From positions 51,249 through 115,248 of the forward strand of contig NZ_JAMTCT010000020.1 of assembly GCF_024171995.1 (NCBI RefSeq): a stretch of 64,000 nt of DNA, in the 5' to 3' direction. A model generated the notes under the pieces. That model searched no databases and was not told the origin of the DNA. It saw only the letters and a program-made list of their open reading frames with translations. Every line of letters starts with the position of its first letter. The stretch's first letter is position 1. The stretch is from Promicromonospora umidemergens (lineage in GTDB: Bacteria; Actinomycetota; Actinomycetes; Actinomycetales; Cellulomonadaceae). Positions 8,134 to 16,096 of the stretch are shown piece by piece. A program made the translations under genes and the position numbers.

Positions 8134-9645
8134 CTAGCGGCCGAGGCGCAGCAGCTCGTCCGGTGTGCGCGTGTCCGGCGCGATGCGGCCGGCGGTGACC
8201 GGGTCGGCGTCGTCGACGTCGTCGTCCTTCGTCGCGGCCGCCCGCACGAAGAGCGGGACGGGCCGCGCCGTGCGGGCGCTGAACTCCAGCCGGTCGGCGA
8301 CGGCGCGAGCGTGCTGCGCCATCTCGTGCGCGATCGTGATGCTCTCGCCCAGGTACGCGCTGGGGTCGATCAGGCGACGGATCTCGTCGCGGTCGAAGTA
8401 GGCGCTGACCGTCGTGTTCCGCACCAGCAGGTCGAGGAACTGCGCGTCGCCGACGGCCGACTCCTGCGCCACCTCGTACACGACCTCGTGCGCCTTCTGC
8501 CGGCCGATGCGCTCGCCCAGCTCCATCATGAGCGACTCCGAACCGATGAGCCCCTCGCTCAGCGCGAGGTTGGCGCGCATCCGCTGCTCGTCCAGCTCGA
8601 GACCGTCGAGGATGACGTCGAGCCGGGTCAGGATGTCGCCGCCGAGCACGGTGGCGCGCTTCACCGTCTCCTCCAGGAGATCGGTCATGCCCCCGTTGGC
8701 CTCGTGGTCGTGCTGCATCGACTCGAGCGCCGGCGCGGCGAGGGCGCGCAGCTGAGCGCTCATCGACAGCAGGTCGAGGGCGAGCTGCGGATTGCGCTTG
8801 TGCGGCATGGTCGAGCTGCCGACCGTGCCGTCCGGGATGGGCTCGAACGCCTCGCCGAACTCCGGCTGCATCATCGAGTAGATGTCCTTGCCGATCTTGC
8901 CGGCGGTCCCGGCGACCTGGCCGAGGACGAGCACCAGCTCGACGATGCCGTCGTTGATGGCGCGCGACGGCACCGGCATGGTGCCCAGCCCGAGATGCTC
9001 GGCGACGCGACGCTCGACCTCACGCCCGGCGGGCCCGAACGACGCGAACGTACCGACGGCGCCGCCCATGAGGACCCGGAACAGCCGGTCCTCGAGGCGC
9101 TCCAGCCGGTCGGTGTGGGCCGCCAGCTCGTCGATCCAGACGGCCACCTTGAACCCGAACGTGACCGGCACCGCGTGCTGGCTGTGCGTGCGGCCGGCCA
9201 TCGGCACCGCGGCGGACGCCTCCGCCAGCTTCGACATGCCGCGCAGCACCTTGGCGAGCAGGTCCTTGACCGCACGGTGCGCGTCGCGCAGCACCAGCAC
9301 GTCGGCCGTCTGGGTGATGTTCTGCGTCGTGGCGCCCCAGTGCACCCACCCGCCGTACTCGCGTCCGACCACCCGCGCGAACTCCTCGATGAGCGGCATC
9401 AGGGGGTGGCTCGCCGACACCGTCTCGGCCGCCACCCTGACGAGGTCCAGCTTCTCGATCTGCGCCGCCTGAGCGATGGCCTCGCCTGCCGGTTCCGGGA
9501 TCAGACCGACCTCGGCCTCTGCGAGCGCGAGCGCGGCCTCGACGTCGAGCCTCGCCTGGAATCGGTTCTCGACGCTGAAGAGGTGCGCGATCCCGGCGTA
9601 GGGCACGCGTCCGTCAGTGAAGTGTCGAATCGATTCGCTGTACAT
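8134..9645 (-). CDS. Fumarase/aspartase-superfamily lyase (PurB/PcaB-like)
   Basis: A 503-residue member of the superfamily of adenylosuccinate lyase and 3-carboxymuconate cycloisomerase. The signature loop GSSTMPHKRNP is intact, and TTQNITQTAD and GRTHSQHAVPVTFG supply the other two active-site regions. The C-terminal segment DPSAYLGESITIAHEM matches PcaB-type proteins more closely than the purine enzyme. It lies on the same strand as the aromatic-degradation operon but 4 kb from its ring-cleavage gene, and no protocatechuate dioxygenase is present. The substrate is therefore open. The ATG at 9643-9645 has a GGGGA site; a GTG five codons upstream is the alternative. The extra 40-residue charged C-terminal tail is unusual. 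Confidence 0.75.
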   Translation of the reverse strand: MYSESIRHFTDGRVPYAGIAHLFSVENRFQARLDVEAALALAEAEVGLIPEPAGEAIAQAAQIEKLDLVRVAAETVSASHPLMPLIEEFARVVGREYGGWVHWGATTQNITQTADVLVLRDAHRAVKDLLAKVLRGMSKLAEASAAVPMAGRTHSQHAVPVTFGFKVAVWIDELAAHTDRLERLEDRLFRVLMGGAVGTFASFGPAGREVERRVAEHLGLGTMPVPSRAINDGIVELVLVLGQVAGTAGKIGKDIYSMMQPEFGEAFEPIPDGTVGSSTMPHKRNPQLALDLLSMSAQLRALAAPALESMQHDHEANGGMTDLLEETVKRATVLGGDILTRLDVILDGLELDEQRMRANLALSEGLIGSESLMMELGERIGRQKAHEVVYEVAQESAVGDAQFLDLLVRNTTVSAYFDRDEIRRLIDPSAYLGESITIAHEMAQHARAVADRLEFSARTARPVPLFVRAAATKDDDVDDADPVTAGRIAPDTRTPDELLRLGR

Positions 9646-9927
9646 TGCTGGGTTCCCCACTCAGTTTTGTCTCGTACGTGACCGGACGCGCTCTGGCAGA
9701 CCGGTCCCTTGCGTGGGGTCGACCTGCCGGCGAGCTCGTTCTCCACCTCGCACCGGCTGCCGCGGGACCTTGCCCGCCTACCTGCCTGCCGTGCTGCACG
9801 CGCTGTGCCGACTGCTCGATGCACAGACCTGCTGTTCCGAATCGTGGAAGAAGTCGCCTTCTCCAGGTTAGCGGAACTGTTTCGGGAATGTAACGCGGGT
9901 GAGGTCCGTCACAGGCGTTCGCGCGTA
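9646..9927. other. Intergenic region without a recognisable gene
   Basis: About 280 bases upstream of the lyase gene. I see no ribosome binding site with a plausible protein on either strand and no RNA gene. It probably holds the lyase promoter. Confidence 0.4.
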
Positions 9928-9972
9928 GAGAGCCCGGCCGCACGCGCCACTGGGGCGTGCGGCCGGGCTCTC
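9928..9972 (-). terminator. Strong hairpin after the small-protein gene
   Basis: GAGAGCCCGGCCGCACGC (9928-9945) pairs perfectly, 18 bp, with 9955-9972 across a 9-base loop. It lies 40 bases downstream of the 46-residue minus-strand gene and probably ends the whole importer operon transcript. Confidence 0.7.
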
Positions 9973-10012
9973 GGGCGAGGTACGAGCTGTTCGGCGGCGA
10001 GTGCCGCGCGAG

Positions 10013-10153
10013 TCAGCCTGCAGCGGCTTCGTCGGCCGGGGCTTCGTGTTCCTCGTGCTGGGACACGTAGGTGTCGGCGACGCTCCGATGCAGGAGCGTG
10101 GTCCGGCGAGGGTTGGCGATGGAGTGGTGCTGGGCGTCGTTGGCGTCCGTCAT
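10013..10153 (-). CDS. Small protein of 46 residues, function unknown
   Basis: The sequence shows a GGAGGAGG site four to five bases before an ATG (10151-10153), then 46 codons and TGA. The product is MTDANDAQHHSIANPRRTT followed by a hydrophilic remainder containing DTYVSQHEEHEAPADEAAAG. There is no membrane segment, no cysteine and no motif I recognise. His and acidic residues are frequent. It lies 164 bases downstream of the last gene of the Liv-type importer on the same strand and is followed by an 18-bp hairpin. The very strong ribosome binding site and the clean terminator argue for a real gene. I cannot assign a function. Confidence 0.6.
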   Translation of the reverse strand: MTDANDAQHHSIANPRRTTLLHRSVADTYVSQHEEHEAPADEAAAG

Positions 10154-10317
10154 GGTCCTCCTCCGGTGCAGGCGTACGGGCTACGGTGCACGTGGTTCAC
10201 CGCTGGGTGTGCGGATCAACCATTTTGATTGATACCGAGTCGCGCCGTCGACCGAAGAGGCTGTGATATGGGCCTCACCGCACCGTCAGAACTTTGTTGC
10301 GGGCGCGATCGTTGCGG

Positions 10318-11388
10318 CTACCTGCCCGTTCTGGGCGCAACGGTCGCGCTCGCAGCGAGAGGGCGGACGTGGTGGGTCGTGGGGAACAGCTGGTAGCGGC
10401 CCGCTGCCAGGCCCCAGAGGCCGCGCGGCGCGAGGAGCACCACGGCCACCGCCACCGCCCCCAGCACCACCAGGTACCAGGTGCCGAGCGGCGCGAGAGC
10501 CTGCTGGAGCACCCAGTACAGGACCGCCCCGACGATCGGGCCCTCGATGGTCCCGATTCCGCCGACCACCACGATGAAGATCATCGCGGCGGTCCAGTTC
10601 ACGGAGTAGATCGACCCAGGGGTCACGCCAAGCGTGCTCAGGGCGATCAGGGCGCCCGCGAGCGCCGCGCCGGCCGATCCGGCGACGTACACGAGGCGGC
10701 GTCCGCGGTCCACGGCCACGCCGAGGCTGCTCGCGGCGACGCGGTCGTCACGGATCGCCGTGAGCCCGAGTCCCACGCGGGAGCGCATGAGCAGGTAGGT
10801 CCCGAGCACGACGGCGACCATGAGGGCCAGCGCGAACCAGTAGACGAAGGCCACGCGCTCCACCCGGTCGGTCCCGCGGAACGCGCTCAGGGACAGGCCC
10901 GTCCCGCCGCCGAGCCCGTCGATCTGCATGGTGACCAGGCGGAATACCTCGGCCACCACCCAGGTCCCGATCGCGAAATACCCACCGGCCAGGCGGAAGA
11001 CGAGGTAGCTCGTCGGCAGGGCGATCGCGGCGCCGACCAGGCCGGCGGCCAGGACGGCCGCCCACGGCGGTGCGCCGACGGCGTCGGCGAGCTGGATCAG
11101 GGCGTACCCGCCCACGCCGACGTAGGCCTGCTGGCCGACGCTCACCATGCCGCCGTACCCGGCGAGCAGGTTCCAGGTGGTACCGAGTATCACGAGGGCG
11201 AAGAGCATCACCAGGCTCGACAGCGCGCCGAGGGTCACCGCGTACGGCACGACGGCGGCGAGCAGCACCACCACGAGGAGCATGGCTCCGCCGCCGACCC
11301 AGGATCCACGCCCGCCCCGCGTGACGGTGGGGGCGGTCGGCGGGGTCGCGGGCGGGGTGCTGGGCGCTACGGCGGCGGGGCCGCTCAT
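10318..11388 (-). CDS. Liv-type ABC importer permease, LivM-like
   Basis: A 356-residue permease with about ten membrane helices after a Pro/Thr/Ala-rich cytoplasmic N-terminus. LivM hallmarks are present: TWNLLAGYGGMVSVGQQAYVGVGGY near the start of the core, and the permease loop GLTAIRDDRVAASSLGV that contacts the ATPase. Its ATG overlaps the stop of the LivH-like gene (ATGA at 11385-11388), so the two are translationally coupled. It is the last transporter gene of a five-gene set (binding protein, two ATPases, two permeases) following ring-hydroxylating and ring-cleaving enzymes. The transported compound is probably an aromatic acid or phenol and not an amino acid; this is inferred from context. 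Confidence 0.85.
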   Translation of the reverse strand: MSGPAAVAPSTPPATPPTAPTVTRGGRGSWVGGGAMLLVVVLLAAVVPYAVTLGALSSLVMLFALVILGTTWNLLAGYGGMVSVGQQAYVGVGGYALIQLADAVGAPPWAAVLAAGLVGAAIALPTSYLVFRLAGGYFAIGTWVVAEVFRLVTMQIDGLGGGTGLSLSAFRGTDRVERVAFVYWFALALMVAVVLGTYLLMRSRVGLGLTAIRDDRVAASSLGVAVDRGRRLVYVAGSAGAALAGALIALSTLGVTPGSIYSVNWTAAMIFIVVVGGIGTIEGPIVGAVLYWVLQQALAPLGTWYLVVLGAVAVAVVLLAPRGLWGLAAGRYQLFPTTHHVRPLAASATVAPRTGR

Positions 11389-12296
11389 GCCGGCACGCTC
11401 CTCGGCATCAGGCCGCCCGGCCGGACCACCAGGACGGCGAGGAAGACGAGGTGCCCGGCGAGCACCCCGGACTGCGGGTCGATCTGTGCACCGATCGTCT
11501 GGGCCAGGCCGAGGACCACGCCGCCCGCGAGCGTGCCCCACAGCGAGCCGAGCCCGCCGATGATCACTGCCTCGAACGCGAACAGCAGCACGAGGTCCCC
11601 GTAGCCCGACGAGAACTGGGTGCTCATGCCGACGAACACGCCCGCCAGCGCCAGGGTCGCGAACGCGAGAGCCGTCGCGACGGCGTACATGTGCTTCGGG
11701 TCGACGCCCATCATGGCGGCGGCCCCCGCGTCGTCGGCGACGGCCCGCATGGCGCGGCCCGTCGCGGTGCGCGCCAGGAAGAGCTGGACCGCCGCGATGA
11801 CCGCCACGGCGACCGCAAGGGTGATCAGCGGCAGCACGCCGACCGAGAGGTCACCGAGGGGCAGGCCCGCCGAGGCGAGGCCGCCCGTGGGGATCTTGCG
11901 GGTGTCCGCACTGAAGACCACCTGGAGCAGGTTGGTGAGGGCGACGGCGACGCCGAACGACACCAGCAGCGGCGCGAGCTCCCCCGCGCCGCGCGAGCCG
12001 CCGCCGCTGCCGCCGCGAGCACCCCCGCCGACCTGCGCGAGGGCCGGGTTGAACAGGCCGCGCTGCACCGCGTAGCCGAGGGCCGCGAACACCGGGACCA
12101 CCACGACGACCGCGAGCCAGAGCGGGAGCCCCTGCTCCACCAGGACCAGCGAGAGGTACGCGGCCAGCACCGCGAGCACGCCGTGGGCCAGGTTGACGAT
12201 GCGCATCACGCCGAAGATCAGCGACAGGCCGCAGGCCAGGAGCGCGTACTGCCCACCGAGCAGCACGCCCTGCACGCCGGCGTTGAGCCAGTCCAT
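11385..12296 (-). CDS. Liv-type ABC importer permease, LivH-like
   Basis: A 303-residue membrane permease. The start MDWLNAGVQGVLLGGQYALL and the following GLSLIFGVMRIVNLAHG are diagnostic of LivH. The coupling helix region TGRAMRAVADDAGAAAMMGV is intact. A Gly/Arg/Ser-rich stretch (about residues 90-107) is inserted in a loop and is unusual. Its start codon overlaps the stop of the LivF-like gene by one base, and its end overlaps the LivM-like start by four. It forms the channel together with the LivM-like protein. Confidence 0.88.
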   Translation of the reverse strand: MDWLNAGVQGVLLGGQYALLACGLSLIFGVMRIVNLAHGVLAVLAAYLSLVLVEQGLPLWLAVVVVVPVFAALGYAVQRGLFNPALAQVGGGARGGSGGGSRGAGELAPLLVSFGVAVALTNLLQVVFSADTRKIPTGGLASAGLPLGDLSVGVLPLITLAVAVAVIAAVQLFLARTATGRAMRAVADDAGAAAMMGVDPKHMYAVATALAFATLALAGVFVGMSTQFSSGYGDLVLLFAFEAVIIGGLGSLWGTLAGGVVLGLAQTIGAQIDPQSGVLAGHLVFLAVLVVRPGGLMPRSVPA

Positions 12297-13027
12297 CAGG
12301 CCTCCGTCGGATCTGTTCGCGAGCCCCGGGTGATCCCGAAGTAGGCGTCGGCGACGGTGTCGCGGTCCAGGCCGGCAGCCTGGGCCTCCAGCACCGTCCG
12401 GCCACCGAGCAGGCACTGGACGCGGTCGGCCACGCGCAGCGCCTGGTCCAGGTCCTGCTCGACGACGAGCACGGTGGTGCCCTCCGCCGTGATGCGCCGT
12501 ACGGCGTCGTAGAGCTGTGTCACCACGGTCGGCGCGAGCCCGAGCGACACCTCGTCGAGCAGCAGCACCCGTGGGTTCGCCAGGAGCGCCCGGCCGATCG
12601 CCACCGCCTGCTGCTGCCCGCCGGACAGGACGCTGCCTCGCCGGTCCTTCATCTCCGCCACCAGCGGGAACATGTCGTAGACCGCGCGCAGGTGCCACGG
12701 CCCGGCGCGCTTCGGGAAGCGGCCCATGAGCAGGTTCTCCTCGACGGTGAGCGACCCGAAGATGCGCCGCCCCTCCGGGACGAGCACGATCCCACGCCGC
12801 ACCCGCCGGTGGGCGGGCAGCCGGGTGACGGGCTCGCCGTCGAGCAGCACCGTGCCCGACGTCGGCAGGTGGGTGCCGGCGAGCGCCGCCAGCAGCGTGG
12901 ACTTGCCCGCTCCGTTGGCGCCGAGAACCGCGAGGGTCTCCCCCTCGGCGAGCGACAGGGCCACGCCGTCGACGGCCGTCAGGTCGCCGTACCGGACCTC
13001 CAGACCGGTCACCTCCAGGACGCTCAT
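12296..13027 (-). CDS. Liv-type ABC importer ATPase, LivF-like
   Basis: A 243-residue ABC ATPase. Walker A (GANGAGKST) lies at about residues 34-42. The signature LSGGQQQAVAIGRALL is at about 135-150, and Walker B LLLDEVSLGLAP follows. In Walker B the residue after Glu is Val-Ser, where LivF proteins usually have Pro-Ser. The length and the short C-terminal tail match LivF. It overlaps the upstream LivG-like gene by four bases. It energises uptake by the LivH/LivM-like permease pair. Confidence 0.9.
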   Translation of the reverse strand: MSVLEVTGLEVRYGDLTAVDGVALSLAEGETLAVLGANGAGKSTLLAALAGTHLPTSGTVLLDGEPVTRLPAHRRVRRGIVLVPEGRRIFGSLTVEENLLMGRFPKRAGPWHLRAVYDMFPLVAEMKDRRGSVLSGGQQQAVAIGRALLANPRVLLLDEVSLGLAPTVVTQLYDAVRRITAEGTTVLVVEQDLDQALRVADRVQCLLGGRTVLEAQAAGLDRDTVADAYFGITRGSRTDPTEA

Positions 13028-13821
13028 GCGGTCTCCCCGGGGGGTGTGGTCGCCGGGTCCGGAGCCGGGTCCGTCACCGCGTCGACGGTCGAGCCAAGGT
13101 AGACCTCGATCACCTCAGGACTGCGGATCACGTCGTGCGGGTCGCCCTGCGCGATCACCTCACCGGCGGCGAGGCACATCAGCCGGTCCACGACGTCGAG
13201 CAGCGCGTGCAGCACGTGCTCGATCCAGACCACCGCCACGCCGTCGTCCCGCAGGCTGCGGACCAGGCGCACGACCTGGGGCAGCTCGCGGTCGGTGAGC
13301 CCCCCGGCGATCTCGTCCAGCAGGAGCAGCCGCGGGCGGGTCGCGAGGGCCCTGGCGACCTCCAGCCGTTTGCGGTCCAGCAGGCGCAGGCTGCCCGACG
13401 GCGTGTTGGCCACCTCGGTCATGCCGGTCACCTCGAGCGCGTGCCAGGCCTGGGCGCCGGCGTCGTCCGCCGGTCCGGTCCTGGCGTGCCGCTGCCCCGC
13501 GAACGACGCCCCGACCAGCACGTTCTCGTACACGGTGAGGCCGCCGAAGGGCCGCGGCACCTGGTACGACCGCGCGATGCCCCGGTCCGCGCGGGCGGCG
13601 GCGCCGAGCCGGGTGATGTCCCGGCCGTCGAGCACCACGGTCCCGGCGTCGGCCCGCTGGGTGCCCCCGACGATGTCGAGCAGCGTGGTCTTGCCGGCAC
13701 CGTTCGGGCCGACGAGGCCCAGTGCCTCGCCGGCCGCCACCTCGAACGACACGTCGCGGGCCGTGACGACCGGTCCGAAGCGCTTGGCGACGCCGGTCAC
13801 CCGCAGCAAGGAATCGCTCAC
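13024..13821 (-). CDS. Liv-type ABC importer ATPase, LivG-like
   Basis: A 265-residue ABC ATPase of the LivG group. Walker A is GPNGAGKTT, and the Q-loop region IARSYQVPRPFGGLTVYENV is the longer form typical of LivG. Walker B reads LLLLDEIAGGL. In place of the usual LSGGQ there is LRLLDRKRLEVARAL, so the ABC signature Ser-Gly-Gly is replaced by Leu-Leu-Asp, which is a noticeable departure. I start it at GTG 13819-13821, where GTGA overlaps the stop of the binding protein; the frame is open far upstream but that part is antisense-like. It partners the LivF-like ATPase. Confidence 0.85.
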   Translation of the reverse strand: MSDSLLRVTGVAKRFGPVVTARDVSFEVAAGEALGLVGPNGAGKTTLLDIVGGTQRADAGTVVLDGRDITRLGAAARADRGIARSYQVPRPFGGLTVYENVLVGASFAGQRHARTGPADDAGAQAWHALEVTGMTEVANTPSGSLRLLDRKRLEVARALATRPRLLLLDEIAGGLTDRELPQVVRLVRSLRDDGVAVVWIEHVLHALLDVVDRLMCLAAGEVIAQGDPHDVIRSPEVIEVYLGSTVDAVTDPAPDPATTPPGETA

Positions 13822-15125
13822 TTCAGGGGCTCGACCTCGCCGCCCGTCGGGATCTCCGGGGCGAGCTCGTTGGAGACCACCACGAGCTCGTAGGGGTTCT
13901 CGTCCTCGCCCTGCCCCTCGTCGAGCCGCCACTGGCCGCCGACGAGCGGCGTCTTCGCGACGTACGGCGGGACGCTGTCGTCGACGCCCCAGGCGACGTC
14001 GCCGACCACCGTGGAGACCTCGAGCGTCGACAGCGCCTCGGTGATCGCGTCCGGCTCGGTGGAGCCGGCCTCCTCCACTGCGGCGACCGTGATCTCGAAC
14101 AGGGCCTCCGCGAAGCCGAGCGGCTGGGTCCACTGCTTGCCGGTGTCGGCCTCGTACTGGTCGGCCAGCTCCTGCGCGGTCTGCCCCGTCAGCGAGGACG
14201 TGAACGGCGCGGTCGGGTGCCACCACACCTCGGAGGTGAGGCCGTCCCCCGCGTTGCCCAGCGCCTCGACGGCCGACGGGAACAGCAGGGCCTTGCCGAT
14301 CGTCGCGATCTTGGGCTGATAGCCCTGCTGCCCGGCCTGCTGCCAGAACGTGGTGAAGTCCGGCGGGATCGGCACGCCGACCAGGATGTCGTGGCCCTTG
14401 AACGCGGAGAGCTGCGCCGAGAAGTCCTGGGTTCCGTTCGGGTACAGGCCCGGGTCGTGGATGGTGACGCCGGTGTCCGCCGTGAGGGCTGGGAAGTTCG
14501 CGCTCCACGCCTGGCCGTCCGGATCGTTCGGGAACAGGCCAGCGGCCTTCTGGTTCGTGTCGACCTGGCCCCACATGTCCGCGTACACCGCGGACACGTC
14601 CTCGAGGCCCCAGAACGCGTGATAGCTGTACTTCAGGTCGGCTGGCTCGTCACCCTCCCGGATGGCGAAGGGCTGCCAGGGCGCGACCGTCGAGATGCAC
14701 GGGACCGAGTTCGCCTCGCACTGCTCCGAGACGGGGTTGGTGATGTCCGGCGTCGAGGAGGTCAGCACCAGGTCGACGCCGTCGCTGTTGATCAGCTCGG
14801 CCGCCACCTCGCCCGCGCGGGCAGAGCTGGACTGCGAGTCCTTCGCGATGATCTCGACGGTGTGCTCGGTGCCGTCGATGGTCACCGGGTTGTCGGCGAA
14901 CCACTGCTCCATGGCCTCGATCACGTAGGTGTTGGCCTCGCCGAACGGCGCCGACGGGCCGGTCTCGGTCGAGACGAAGCCGATCTTCAGGACGTCGTCG
15001 TCCCCACCGGCACCGACCGTGCCACCGCCCACCTCGCCGCAGCCCGCGAGTGCTCCGGCCAGCGCTGCCGTCGACGCCCAGGCCACTCCTGCCCGCACGT
15101 TCATGGACCGTCCGTTACGAACCAT
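13818..15125 (-). CDS. Periplasmic-type binding lipoprotein of the Liv/HAAT family
   Basis: A 435-residue type I solute-binding lipoprotein. The lipobox is ALAGC with Cys29. The fold starts at VLKIGFVSTETGPSAPFGEAN and continues through KDSQSSSARAGEVAAELI and VLTSSTPDITNPV, all characteristic of LivK-like proteins. It has an aromatic-rich pocket region (TVAPWQPF; YHAFWGLEDV; PDFTTFWQQAG), in line with binding an aromatic ligand, though that is only suggestive. I choose the ATG at 15123-15125, which has GGAG eight bases upstream. It lies 62 bases after the dioxygenase gene and is coupled to the LivG-like ATPase by a GTGA overlap. Confidence 0.87.
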   Translation of the reverse strand: MVRNGRSMNVRAGVAWASTAALAGALAGCGEVGGGTVGAGGDDDVLKIGFVSTETGPSAPFGEANTYVIEAMEQWFADNPVTIDGTEHTVEIIAKDSQSSSARAGEVAAELINSDGVDLVLTSSTPDITNPVSEQCEANSVPCISTVAPWQPFAIREGDEPADLKYSYHAFWGLEDVSAVYADMWGQVDTNQKAAGLFPNDPDGQAWSANFPALTADTGVTIHDPGLYPNGTQDFSAQLSAFKGHDILVGVPIPPDFTTFWQQAGQQGYQPKIATIGKALLFPSAVEALGNAGDGLTSEVWWHPTAPFTSSLTGQTAQELADQYEADTGKQWTQPLGFAEALFEITVAAVEEAGSTEPDAITEALSTLEVSTVVGDVAWGVDDSVPPYVAKTPLVGGQWRLDEGQGEDENPYELVVVSNELAPEIPTGGEVEPLK

Positions 15126-15187
15126 CGTCGTCACTCCATAGTCTGTGGTCGAGCCTGTTGTCAGCTGTGCCTTGCAGGTAGCGCTGG

Positions 15188-16096
15188 TCAGCCGGCCGGA
15201 GCCAGCACGATGTCGAACCGCGTGCGTGACCATGTGCCCACGATCGCCCGGCCGTCCGGCGTCGGCGTGCCCGCCGGCAGCTCCTCGAAGTCCTTGACGA
15301 GCGAGTCCTTGACGCCGAACACGGAGTCGGAGCCGAGCAGCTCATCGCCGCGCACGAAGATGTGGGTCACCAGCGTGCGCAGGCCAGGAGCGGTCACCAT
15401 GAAGTGCAGGTGCGCCGCGCGCACCGGCGATCGGCCCGACGCCGCGAGCAGCGCGCCCACCGGACCGTCGTGCGGGATCGGGTACGGCGTCGGCGTCGTA
15501 CCCCAGAACCGGTAGCCGCCATCGGCGTCCGAGAAGAGGTGCGCGCGGCCCGCGGTGCGGTCGTCGCCGTACTGGACGTCGTAGAAACCGTCCTCGTCGG
15601 CCTCCCACACCTCGATCCGGGCGCCCTGGACCGGGTCTCCCGCTGTGTCGGTGACCGTGCCCTCGACCCAGCACGGCTGGCCCGTCGCCCCGCCGGCGAT
15701 GTCGCCGCCGTTGTCGACGCGGGGAGCGTCGTCCACGAAGAACGGGCCGAACACCGTGGCCTCGGTGGCGCCTCCGTGGGCCTCGTTGTTGATCGCGATG
15801 GTCTGCATGGAGGCGCCCAGCACGTCGGACAGCAGGATGAGCTCCTGCCGCTTGTCGTCGGTGAGGTGCCCGGCGGCGGTGAGGAACCCGATGCCCTGGT
15901 GCCACTCGTCCTCGGTGAGGCGCACCTCGCGCAGGAACGCGTGCAGATGCCGGGTCAGGGACTGCATGACGGTCTTCAGGCGCTCGTCGTCGGCGCCGTC
16001 GAACGACGCCGCCACCCGGTCGGTGAGCTCCTGCTCCCGGACCGCCTGCTCCCGGGCCGCCTGCTCGGCCGCACCGTCCGGGACCGGCTCAGCCAT
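15188..16096 (-). CDS. Intradiol ring-cleavage dioxygenase, probably hydroxyquinol 1,2-dioxygenase
   Basis: A 302-residue non-heme Fe(III) enzyme. The N-terminal dimerisation domain (about residues 20-110) contains [20 protein letters not shown] and [20 protein letters not shown]. This form resembles hydroxyquinol dioxygenases more than catechol dioxygenases. The catalytic domain holds EATVFGPFF, then the iron ligands: a Tyr in the FYDVQY region, the Tyr of [12 protein letters not shown], and the two His of AAHLHF. It would open 1,2,4-trihydroxybenzene (or a catechol) between the hydroxyls. The ATG at 16094-16096 overlaps the end of the hydroxylase gene by eight bases, so hydroxylation and cleavage are coupled. 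Maleylacetate reductase, the usual next enzyme, is not in the window. Confidence 0.85.
   Translation of the reverse strand: MAEPVPDGAAEQAAREQAVREQELTDRVAASFDGADDERLKTVMQSLTRHLHAFLREVRLTEDEWHQGIGFLTAAGHLTDDKRQELILLSDVLGASMQTIAINNEAHGGATEATVFGPFFVDDAPRVDNGGDIAGGATGQPCWVEGTVTDTAGDPVQGARIEVWEADEDGFYDVQYGDDRTAGRAHLFSDADGGYRFWGTTPTPYPIPHDGPVGALLAASGRSPVRAAHLHFMVTAPGLRTLVTHIFVRGDELLGSDSVFGVKDSLVKDFEELPAGTPTPDGRAIVGTWSRTRFDIVLAPAG

Noticed and set aside
9709..10266. A plus-strand open frame of 185 codons upstream of the importer operon
   Set aside because: It runs through the perfect 18-bp hairpin and antisense to the small gene, has no ribosome site, and its composition is Arg/Ser-rich noise.
8134..16096. 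A full beta-ketoadipate or hydroxyquinol pathway
   Set aside because: The lyase is PcaB-like, but protocatechuate dioxygenase and decarboxylase are absent, and maleylacetate reductase is missing as well. Only part of a pathway can be supported.
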